Assembly: GCF_042688385.1 (NCBI RefSeq)
Contig: NZ_JBHUPY010000007.1
Location: forward strand, 124,001-188,000
Source: Herpetosiphon sp042688385
GTDB taxonomy: Bacteria > Chloroflexota > Chloroflexia > Chloroflexales > Herpetosiphonaceae
Length of the DNA: 64,000 bases
Direction of reading: 5' to 3'
Positions 34,154 through 41,072 of the stretch are shown in pieces. Position numbers and translations under genes: made by a program. The notes below the pieces were generated by a model. That model ran no database searches. It had not been told where the DNA came from and saw nothing but the letters and a program-made list of their open reading frames with translations. Within the stretch, counting starts at the first letter, position 1; each line of letters opens with the position of its first letter.

Positions 34154-36211
34154 CTAGCGCAACGCAAAGAAGCCAAGCACGATCACTACACCGATCACAA
34201 ACATCAGTGCATACGAGCGTACATAGCCCGATTGGAACGTTCGCAAGCCGCGACCCGACAAGCCGACAAGCTCTGCCGTGCCATTAACGATGCCATCGAT
34301 AATTTTGACATCGAAGAACTTACCAAAGAAGCTCGCCAAAGCCTTGTAGGGCTTGACTAAAACAGCGTTATACAAGGCATCAAAGCCCCATTTTTCCTCA
34401 AGGATGGCGTAGAAATCGCCGCCCCAGTGGTGCAACAGGTCGCGTTGGTTGGGCTTGATGCGCTTGTTTTTAGCTGCCCATTGATACAGGTAGAAGCCCG
34501 CTGCAAAGGCAAGCAAGCCTAAGATCGTCACAATTGCGGCGATATTAAGGTGGAACTTGGCAGCTTCTTCTTCGACAATTGGCTCAAGCCATGTGGTCAG
34601 AAAGTGAAAATCTTTGCCAGGCAGGTTGATCAAACCACTTGCCAGAGTCAAGATCGCCAAGCCGAACAACGGGGCAGTCATCCAACGGCTGCTCTCGTGC
34701 GCGTGAATGTGTTGATCGCGTTGTTCGCCAAAGAAGACCATTGAGATTTGGCGACCCATGTAGAACGAGGTTAACACCGCGCCCACAATCAACAATATGC
34801 CAACCGTGCGATGATCGTGATCAAAGGCATGGCCGATAATTTCGTCTTTCGACCAAAAACCTGAAACCAACGGGAAGCCAATCAAGCCCATCGTTCCGAC
34901 GATATACGTCCAGAAGGTAACAGGCATTTTCTTACGCAGCCCGCCCATTTTGCGCATATCTTGTTCGTTGCCAAAGCCGTGAATCACTGAGCCTGAGCCA
35001 AGGAACAAGAGCGCCTTGAAAATCCCGTGGGTCAGCAGGTGGAACATCGCGGCAACGTATGCTCCCATCCCGACCGCCGCCACCATAAAGCCCAATTGCG
35101 AAACAGTCGAGAAGGCCAGCACCTTCTTGATGTCGTATTGACCGAGCGCAATCGAAGCCGCTACCAACGCCGTTGCAACCCCAATAAAGGTTACCGTGGT
35201 TTGGACTGATGGTGCTAATTCAAAGATTGGGTGGGTGCGGATCATCAAATACACGCCAGCAGTAACCATGGTCGCGGCGTGAATCAAAGCTGAAACTGGG
35301 GTCGGGCCAGCCATTGCATCAGGCAACCAAACAAACAGCGGAATTTGCGCCGATTTACCGGTTACGCCAAGCAACAGCATAAAGGCAATCGCCCCAGCCG
35401 CCGTGTATTGCGTGCCCATAAAGAAGGTGCTGTATTGTTGCAGCGAGAAGACCGTGCCTTGATCCAAGACTTCACGGAAGATTAATGAATGCAAGAAGGT
35501 GCCATCGGGCTTGCGCGCCAAGGCATAAATTGCAAACATTGCCATCAACAAGCCAAAGTCGCCAACCCGGTTGGTCACAAAGGCTTTGACCGAAGCCCAT
35601 GGTGGGTCGCGTTGCTCAAACCAGAAGCCAATCAGCAAGAACGAACACAAGCCCACGCCTTCCCAACCCAAGAACAGCATCACAAAGTTGTTGCCCATCA
35701 CGAGCATCAACATTGCCACAATAAACAGGTTGAGGTAGACGAAGAAACGGGTTGGGCGTTCGTCGTGGCTCATATAGCCAATCGCATAGAGGTGAATCAA
35801 CGTCCCTACGCCAGTGACCAAGAGCATCATCGTAACTGAAAGTTGGTCGATCAAAAAGCCGAAGGGGATTTTCAAATCGCCAAAGGCCATCCATTTCCAA
35901 TAGGTTACATCAAACCAACGATTATTTTCGCCCAACGTGGTTGGGGCAGGCATGCCCAGCAACTCAACGAGGGTTACGAGGGTCAGCACAAAGCCCAAGC
36001 CAACCATCAGGCTCGCAATCAAGCCAGAGCGTTTTGAGGTTGGGTTATCGCCGTGGCCGTGGTGCGCGTCAGCGTGGCCATGCCCGTGATTATGCCCGTG
36101 GTCGTGGTGAGCGTTGGCACGGCTACGCCGCAAATCGTTCAACCCCAACAGGGTATTGATCACGACACCGAGCAGTGGCAGCAACGGCACAAGCCAAATT
36201 AATTCCGCCAT
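34154..36211 (-). CDS. nuoL: NADH-quinone oxidoreductase subunit L with His-rich loop
   Basis: A 685-aa membrane subunit. ATG 36211 (MAELIWLVPLLPLLGV) with a GGAGAA site is chosen over a further-upstream codon. Conserved blocks: GVGTLIHLYAIGYM (about 105-118), LFLGWEGVGLCSFLLIGFW, FVWLPDAMAGPTPVSALIHAATMV (about 275-298), and the C-terminal lateral helix region. Between helices 1 and 2 (about residues 30-55) lies a His/Gly/Asp-rich segment (HHDHGHNHGHGHADAHHGHGD), which standard NuoL lacks. NuoL ends the proton-pumping arm. The His-rich loop could bind divalent metal, but this is speculation. Confidence 0.96.
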   Translation of the reverse strand: MAELIWLVPLLPLLGVVINTLLGLNDLRRSRANAHHDHGHNHGHGHADAHHGHGDNPTSKRSGLIASLMVGLGFVLTLVTLVELLGMPAPTTLGENNRWFDVTYWKWMAFGDLKIPFGFLIDQLSVTMMLLVTGVGTLIHLYAIGYMSHDERPTRFFVYLNLFIVAMLMLVMGNNFVMLFLGWEGVGLCSFLLIGFWFEQRDPPWASVKAFVTNRVGDFGLLMAMFAIYALARKPDGTFLHSLIFREVLDQGTVFSLQQYSTFFMGTQYTAAGAIAFMLLLGVTGKSAQIPLFVWLPDAMAGPTPVSALIHAATMVTAGVYLMIRTHPIFELAPSVQTTVTFIGVATALVAASIALGQYDIKKVLAFSTVSQLGFMVAAVGMGAYVAAMFHLLTHGIFKALLFLGSGSVIHGFGNEQDMRKMGGLRKKMPVTFWTYIVGTMGLIGFPLVSGFWSKDEIIGHAFDHDHRTVGILLIVGAVLTSFYMGRQISMVFFGEQRDQHIHAHESSRWMTAPLFGLAILTLASGLINLPGKDFHFLTTWLEPIVEEEAAKFHLNIAAIVTILGLLAFAAGFYLYQWAAKNKRIKPNQRDLLHHWGGDFYAILEEKWGFDALYNAVLVKPYKALASFFGKFFDVKIIDGIVNGTAELVGLSGRGLRTFQSGYVRSYALMFVIGVVIVLGFFALR

Positions 36212-36253
36212 AAGTTCTCCAGTAGACACTTCGGCAAGGTGCAAGGCCGTTGC

Positions 36254-36556
36254 CTAGCCCTTGAGCGTATTCACATCATCGATGTTGGTGGTCTTTTTGG
36301 CACGGAAAATCGACACCAACAGCGCCAAACCAACTGCGACTTCTGCCGCAGCGACTGCAATCACAAAAAATGTCATAATTTGGCCATCGCTCTCAGCACG
36401 CGCGCGGCTAAAAGCAATTAACGCCAAATTGGCTGAATTGAGCATCAACTCAACCGACATAAACATGATGATCACATTGCGGCGCACCAAGACCCCAACA
36501 ACCCCAATCGTAAATAGAATTGCACTCAGCAACACATAAGCATTGGTTGAAATCAC
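36254..36556 (-). CDS. nuoK: NADH-quinone oxidoreductase subunit K
   Basis: A 100-aa three-helix subunit with the NuoK pattern LFTIGVVGVLVRRNVIIMFMSVELMLNSANLALIAF, including the conserved membrane glutamate in MSVELM, and a second one in AAAEVAVGLAL. It starts at GTG 36556 with an AGGAG-like site inside nuoJ and overlaps the nuoJ stop by 4 bp (GTGA), indicating coupled translation. It is part of the quinone-proximal proton channel. Confidence 0.96.
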   Translation of the reverse strand: MISTNAYVLLSAILFTIGVVGVLVRRNVIIMFMSVELMLNSANLALIAFSRARAESDGQIMTFFVIAVAAAEVAVGLALLVSIFRAKKTTNIDDVNTLKG

Positions 36557-37077
36557 GATTGGCGCTCCTCGCGGGCAACCACCCGCCGACGGGTCAGCAC
36601 AACTGTCCCGACTACTGCAATCAAGAGCAGAATAGAAATGACTTCAAAGGGCAAGAGGTAGGTGCTGAACAATTTGGCGCTGATCGTGGTTGGTGCGCCA
36701 ATATTGGTCGCATCGGCCACTGGCGCGTCGATCAGCTTGGTGCCACGATAGGCCACATAGCCAATCTCGGCCAATAATGCCACCCCAAGGATGAGGCCAG
36801 CGGGCTTTTGCCAACCAATCTTCTCCTCGCCAAGCTCAGCATTTTCAGCGCCCAAGAGCATGATCACGAACAGGAACAGCACCATAATCGCGCCAGCATA
36901 AACCGTCACTTGAACTGCACCGAGAAACGGCGCGCGCAGCAAAAAATATAAAATGGCGACCGAGCAGAAATTCAAAATCAAAAACAGCGCACTATGCACT
37001 GCATTGCTGCTCAGCACCATTGCCAAGGCTGCCCCCACCGCCACAATGGCCGTGGTGATAAACAAAAATGTTTCCAT
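36553..37077 (-). CDS. nuoJ: NADH-quinone oxidoreductase subunit J
   Basis: A 174-aa membrane protein with five helices and the NuoJ motif FLGAVQVTVYAGAIMVLFLFVIMLLG (about 52-78), including the conserved YAGAIMVLF stretch next to the pi-bulge helix. ATG 37077 is favoured because GGGAG lies 5 nt upstream; a GTG two codons earlier has no room for a site. It is separated by 93 bp from nuoI, where dispersed GGCAAAAGTCAGAAG-like words have inserted. Confidence 0.95.
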   Translation of the reverse strand: METFLFITTAIVAVGAALAMVLSSNAVHSALFLILNFCSVAILYFLLRAPFLGAVQVTVYAGAIMVLFLFVIMLLGAENAELGEEKIGWQKPAGLILGVALLAEIGYVAYRGTKLIDAPVADATNIGAPTTISAKLFSTYLLPFEVISILLLIAVVGTVVLTRRRVVAREERQS

Positions 37078-37169
37078 GGACACTCCCGAAACAAGGCAGA
37101 AGGCAAAAGTCAGAAGTCAAAATACTCAGTTTCTATTTTTTGCCTTCTGCATTTTGCATTTTGCCTTTA

Positions 37170-37676
37170 CTACAGGTCTATTTGGGCCGGTGGGTTAAGT
37201 TGTTTGCCAGTTTGTTGCAAGACTGGTGGCACTTCGCCGTGGCCTTTATCGACCGGCACCAACAACATCTCTTGGGTATAGATCGAGGCACGGCGATCGT
37301 AGAAGGCTAATTCATATTGGTGCTCAAGCACAATTGCGTTGGTTGGGCATGCATCTTCGCAATAGCCACAAAAAATACAACGCAACATATTAATTTCATA
37401 CACCGCCGCATGGCGCTCGCCTGCAGAGCGTGGCTTAGCCGGATCGTTCTGGCCAGGCACAACATAAATTGCATCAGCAGGACAAGCTGCCGCACACAGC
37501 GAACACCCAATACACCGCTCTAAACCATTAGCAAAACGCTTCAGTTCATGCCGCCCCCGGAAGCGCTCGCGGACAGGCCGTTTGACCTCAGGATATTCAA
37601 CGGTCACAGGCTTTTTGAAGAGATATTTCGCCGTGGTTTTGAGACCCTTAAAATAGGCCATCGTTCCTTTCAGCAT
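37170..37676 (-). CDS. nuoI: NADH-quinone oxidoreductase subunit I (8Fe ferredoxin)
   Basis: A 168-aa subunit with two 4Fe-4S motifs, CIGCSLCAAACP (about 55-66) and CIFCGYCEDACP (about 100-111), which pass electrons toward quinone in the peripheral arm. The N-terminal YLFKKPVTVEYPE and RFRGRHEL sequences are typical of NuoI. ATG 37676 has AAAGGA 7 nt away. It is the first gene of this operon; subunits A-H are not in the window on its upstream side, so the complex I genes are split. Confidence 0.97.
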   Translation of the reverse strand: MLKGTMAYFKGLKTTAKYLFKKPVTVEYPEVKRPVRERFRGRHELKRFANGLERCIGCSLCAAACPADAIYVVPGQNDPAKPRSAGERHAAVYEINMLRCIFCGYCEDACPTNAIVLEHQYELAFYDRRASIYTQEMLLVPVDKGHGEVPPVLQQTGKQLNPPAQIDL

Positions 37677-37787
37677 TGGCGATTCCTTTCTCGGTGCGTG
37701 ACTCCCATGGCGTTCACGCCAAAACCGCCACTGTGCGTCAAGCGGCGGTGCAATGTTTTTCGAATCGGTGCCGTCGCGGGCGTGTTT

Positions 37788-37815
37788 ATTTTATCACAAT
37801 CTCTTGATAAGCCAA
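37788..37815 (-). promoter_or_regulatory. Candidate promoter of the nuoI-N operon
   Basis: On the minus strand TTGGCT (37810-37815), a 16-bp spacer and TAAAAT (37788-37793), about 110 bp before the nuoI start. Confidence 0.4.
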
Positions 37816-38268
37816 ACAGGATGAGAAAAGGATGAAGGATGAATTATGCGGGAGTAAAAGAAGAACAAAGAGCATAGGGATTGGGGATCGGTTGTTAGGG
37901 ATTGGGGATTGGAGATTCAACTCTGCGTCTCTGCGTTAAATATCTGTTCGTTTAACGCAGAGGCGCAGAGAACCAAAGGATGAAATGCAAAAGGCAGAAA
38001 GCAAAAATTAAAAGGCAATAGCCTATAGCCTGTAGCTGTAATGGTTCATTGCGTTAACCATGGCCTGATCCCCTCACCCCCTAGCCCCCTCTCCCGCCCG
38101 CGAGGCGAGGGGGAATCACGAAACCCATGCTCCCCTCGCCCGCATTCAGTGGGAGCGGGGCTGGGGGTGAGGGCATGTTCTTGATTGCCAATCCAATGAA
38201 CCATTACATGTAGCCTGTAGCCTTTCATCACATCTTCGTGGCCCTTCGTGTCCTTCGTGGATCAAAAC
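37816..38268. repeat. Dispersed-repeat gap containing a MITE-like element
   Basis: GGATGAA heptamers (37827-37845), GATTGGGGATCGG words (37878-37912), two opposed GCAGAGGCGCAGAG-type words (37919-37940 and 37951-37972), GCCTATAGCC words (38016-38034), the MITE at 38037-38208, and CTTCGTGGCCCTTCGTG words (38226-38262). No gene. Confidence 0.75.
38037..38208. mobile_element. MITE-like element, copy 3 (172 bp, 6-bp target duplication)
   Basis: The left end TGTAATGGTTCAT begins at 38037 and the right end ATGAACCATTACA finishes at 38208, giving perfect 13-bp terminal inverted repeats. TGTAGC is duplicated exactly outside both ends (38031-38036 and 38209-38214). The GTTAACC box and C-rich/G-rich palindrome are as in copies 1 and 2. 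Confidence 0.9.
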
Positions 38269-39477
38269 CTAGCCAACAACTTCTTGCTCATTCCAGTCTT
38301 CAAACGGATCATCGATATGCCAGAATTCGGCTGGTTGCTGCCATTCTTGATCTGTGAGTAAACAAGCATCCAATTGCTGTTGCAACCAAGCCTGATCAAA
38401 ATCTTGGCCAATAAAGACTAATTCTTGGCGACGATCGCCAACGTGTGCATCCCACAAGGCCTCAATTTCAGCTCGTTCCTCGGCGGTTTCCGGCCACTCG
38501 CTTTGATCGCTATCGGCCCACCATTCGCCAGCAGGCTCGACGCGACAATTTTGGCCCGCCTGCGAGAGCAAGCCAGCAGTTGTTGGCTGCGAAATCACCC
38601 AAAAGAAACCTTTGGCCCGAATCACGCCATGCCAATCGCTATTCACAAAGTCCCAAAAGCGTTGGGCCGAAAATGGTCGGCGTGCCCGATAAACCCAGCT
38701 GCGAATGCCATATTCCTCAGTTTCGGGCGTGTGCTCACCACGCAATTCGGCCAGCCAGCCAGGCGCAGCACTCGCTTGATCAAAATCAAACAAGCCAGTA
38801 TTGAGCATTGCGGCGAGCGGCACATTGCCATGAGTTGCATGCACAATTTTAGCCTGCGGATTAAGCGTACTCAGCAATTCGTGCAAGTGGGTTAGCTCTT
38901 CAGCACGAATCAAATCGGTTTTGTTAATCACCAACACATTGCAAAACTCAATCTGATCGATTAACAGATCAACCAAGGTGCGTTCGTCAGCCTCATCAAT
39001 TGCCAAATCGCGGTCGCGCAAATCGTGAGCAGCATTGAAATCGTGCAAAAAATTATGCGCATCAACTACCGTCACCAGCGTATCGAGCTTGGCAATTTCA
39101 GCCAAACTTACGCCAGATTCATCCTCGAAAGTAAAGGTTTCGGCCACAGGCAAGGGTTCGGAGATGCCAGTTGATTCGATCAGCAGATAATCGAAACGCC
39201 CAGCGCGGGCCAATTTACCAACTTCAAGCAACAAATCTTCCCGCAACGTACAGCAAATACAGCCATTGCTGAGCTCGATCAATTGTTCTTCAACCCGATT
39301 GAGCGCCAGCTCGCCTTGGCCCACCAAGCGCGCATCGATATTCACTTCGCTCATATCATTCACGATCACGGCCACCCGCAGACCATCGCGATTGGCCAAA
39401 ATATGATTTAATAAGGTGGTTTTTCCAGCACCGAGAAACCCTGAAAGCACAGTTACTGGAAGCGGCAACTTCGACAT
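38269..39477 (-). CDS. COG0523 (CobW-type) metal-handling GTPase
   Basis: A 402-aa G3E-family GTPase. ATG 39477 begins MSKLPLPVTVLSGFLGAGKTTLL with the P-loop at about 12-22 and an AAGGA site upstream; an earlier in-frame start is less likely. The metal motif CxCC is GCICC in SNGCICCTLRED (about 75-86). NKTDL (about 185) gives guanine specificity, and the C-terminal CobW_C domain holds FSAQRFWDFVN and RPTT-like segments. COG0523 proteins of this length (YciC/ZigA group) serve zinc allocation under starvation. The Zur/Fur-like palindrome overlapping the promoter supports a zinc-responsive role. Confidence 0.88.
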   Translation of the reverse strand: MSKLPLPVTVLSGFLGAGKTTLLNHILANRDGLRVAVIVNDMSEVNIDARLVGQGELALNRVEEQLIELSNGCICCTLREDLLLEVGKLARAGRFDYLLIESTGISEPLPVAETFTFEDESGVSLAEIAKLDTLVTVVDAHNFLHDFNAAHDLRDRDLAIDEADERTLVDLLIDQIEFCNVLVINKTDLIRAEELTHLHELLSTLNPQAKIVHATHGNVPLAAMLNTGLFDFDQASAAPGWLAELRGEHTPETEEYGIRSWVYRARRPFSAQRFWDFVNSDWHGVIRAKGFFWVISQPTTAGLLSQAGQNCRVEPAGEWWADSDQSEWPETAEERAEIEALWDAHVGDRRQELVFIGQDFDQAWLQQQLDACLLTDQEWQQPAEFWHIDDPFEDWNEQEVVG

Positions 39478-39501
39478 GGAGTATAATCCTTGTTTATTTA
39501 T

Positions 39502-39516
39502 TGATACCAAGTATCA
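39502..39516. promoter_or_regulatory. Zur/Fur-like operator of the COG0523 gene
   Basis: TGATACCAAGTATCA is a 15-bp palindrome with 6-bp arms, like the 7-1-7 sites of Fur-family regulators (TGATAATNATTATCA pattern). It abuts the -10 box and would overlap the transcription start. Confidence 0.55.
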
Positions 39517-39542
39517 TTATAATCGATTTTTGAATTCGTCAA
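39516..39542 (-). promoter_or_regulatory. Promoter of the COG0523 gene
   Basis: On the minus strand TTGACG (39537-39542), a short 15-bp spacer and a perfect TATAAT (39516-39521). It is divergent from the tRNA promoter, with the two -35 boxes only 7 bp apart. Confidence 0.55.
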
Positions 39543-39549
39543 GCAACAT

Positions 39550-39578
39550 TTGACAAAACCGGCCAATTAGGCTATACT
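39550..39578 (+). promoter_or_regulatory. Promoter of the tRNA-Asn pair
   Basis: A perfect TTGACA (39550-39555), a 17-bp spacer and TATACT (39573-39578), about 40 bp before the first tRNA. Confidence 0.85.
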
Positions 39579-39617
39579 TCAGCACTGTTGAACGACGTTT
39601 GCGTTGTAACAGCATAA

Positions 39618-39693
39618 TCCCTGATAGCTCAGTTGGTAGAGCAATTGACTGTTAATCAATGGGTCCTAGGTTCGAGTCCTAGTCAGGGAGCCA
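39618..39693 (+). tRNA. tRNA-Asn (anticodon GTT)
   Basis: The 76-nt cloverleaf has acceptor TCCCTGA/TCAGGGA, D-arm AGCTCAGTTGGTAGAGC, anticodon arm ATTGA-CTGTTAA-TCAAT with anticodon GTT at 39651-39653, the TTCGAGT T-loop and an encoded CCA end. Confidence 0.97.
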
Positions 39694-39713
39694 CTTCTTT
39701 TTACAAATGATAA

Positions 39714-39789
39714 TCCCTGATAGCTCAGTTGGTAGAGCGGTTGACTGTTAATCAGCATGTCCTAGGTTCGAGTCCTAGTCAGGGAGCCA
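39714..39789 (+). tRNA. tRNA-Asn (anticodon GTT), second copy
   Basis: It is 20 bp after the first copy and nearly identical; the differences are concentrated in the anticodon stem (GTTGA/TCAGC with one G-T wobble) and variable loop. Anticodon GTT is at 39747-39749 and CCA is encoded. Confidence 0.97.
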
Positions 39790-39793
39790 AAGC

Positions 39794-39830
39794 ATAAACG
39801 CCTAGCTGAAAACTCAGCTGGGCGTTTATC
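39794..39830 (+). terminator. Terminator of the tRNA-Asn operon
   Basis: ATAAACGCCTAGCTGA pairs with TCAGCTGGGCGTTTAT (16 bp, one wobble) around a 4-nt AAAC loop, directly after the second tRNA. The 3' tract is only mildly T-rich. Confidence 0.85.
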
Positions 39831-40008
39831 ATTTAAAAATCCACGCTTGATCACGCAATAGCTTCGCCAAATTCATGCCCAACAATCAGCCATCTGACGA
39901 TTGCGGTACACTATAACCCAGCATTATTCTCAATTATCACAGACTCTTGGGTTTCGCTGACGAGCATTTAATGGGTGAATCGTTGGCTCGAACTAGTGAA
40001 AGGATGCT

Positions 40009-40926
40009 ATGAAGCAGGCTGTTGGAGATTCAGCGGTTTCTTCGCCAAGCCATAACCCCGAACCAGCGGCCCGTCGCCAGCGCTGGTTTGGAATTACGGC
40101 CATGATTATCTCGGCAATGGCCTTTGGTGGGCTGGGAGTATTTGCGCGATTAGCCTACGACGATGGCACTGAGCCGATTACGGTCTTATGTTTGCGATTC
40201 ACTATCGCCGCAATTGTGATGCATGGCATTCTGCGCCTGCGCGGTGAACGGCTCCCACGGGGCAAGCTGCTAATTGGCTTAATCTTGTTGGGCGGGATTG
40301 GTTATGTAGGCCAGTCGCTGGCCTATTTTGTTGCGCTGACCATGGCATCGGCAGGATTGGTTGCGGTATTGCTCTACCTCTATCCTGGACTGGTTACGCT
40401 GCTCGCCGTGGTGTTCTTCAAGGAACGCTTGACTACGCGCAAGCTGATAGCTTTGGCGCTTGCCTTGGCGGGCACGGCGTTGGCAATCGGCCCGATCGGT
40501 GGCGGCAAGCCACTTGGCATCATGCTTGGCATCGCTGCAGCGGTGATCTACGCCATCTATATCACGGTGGGCAGCCAGATTACCGCCCGCGCTGGAGCTA
40601 TTCCCGCATCGACGGTCATTATGAGCGCAGCGGCGGTCGTGTATACAGGTATCATGCTGGCGCGCGGCCCAGTTTGGCCAGCAAGTATCAACGGCTGGCT
40701 GGCAATTGTCGGCATCGCGCTGGTTGCCACCGTGCTGGCAATTGTGATGTTCTTTGTTGGACTTGAACGGATTGGGCCAACCGCAGCCTCAACGATCTCT
40801 GCATTGGAGCCGTTGGTTTCGGTTGGCGCAGCGGTTGTTGTGCTCCACGAGCCAATTAGCATCTGGCAACTCGCTGGTGGCCTGCTGATTCTGACGGCGG
40901 TTGTGTTGTTGGCACGCAATTCGTAG
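40009..40926 (+). CDS. EamA/DMT-family transporter
   Basis: A 305-aa inner-membrane protein with ten predicted helices in two EamA repeats: GITAMIISAMAFGGLGVFARLAY (about 28-50) begins the first and ITARAGAIPASTVIMSAAAVV begins the second. The helix-4 segment GLVAVLLYLYPGLVTLLAVVFFKERLT is the usual drug/metabolite exporter motif, repeated as ALEPLVSVGAAVVVLHEPIS near 260. Substrates of this family range from amino acids to nucleotide sugars, and this one is not assignable. AAAGGA precedes ATG 40009, and a strong terminator follows. Confidence 0.92.
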   Translation: MKQAVGDSAVSSPSHNPEPAARRQRWFGITAMIISAMAFGGLGVFARLAYDDGTEPITVLCLRFTIAAIVMHGILRLRGERLPRGKLLIGLILLGGIGYVGQSLAYFVALTMASAGLVAVLLYLYPGLVTLLAVVFFKERLTTRKLIALALALAGTALAIGPIGGGKPLGIMLGIAAAVIYAIYITVGSQITARAGAIPASTVIMSAAAVVYTGIMLARGPVWPASINGWLAIVGIALVATVLAIVMFFVGLERIGPTAASTISALEPLVSVGAAVVVLHEPISIWQLAGGLLILTAVVLLARNS

Positions 40927-40982
40927 AAATATCTGCTGCCTAACTAAAGCCAAGCACCATTATTCGCGCTAGTTTAAACGCA

Positions 40983-41020
40983 GAGCGATCGATAGCGAAC
41001 CATCGATCGCTCTCTTTATT
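40983..41020 (+). terminator. Intrinsic terminator after the DMT transporter
   Basis: A perfect 11-bp stem GAGCGATCGAT/ATCGATCGCTC with an 8-nt loop, followed by TCTTTATT. Confidence 0.85.
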
Positions 41021-41072
41021 AATGCAGCATCATCTCAATGCTCCATCAATGTGTAGGCCAATTTGCTGCCCA

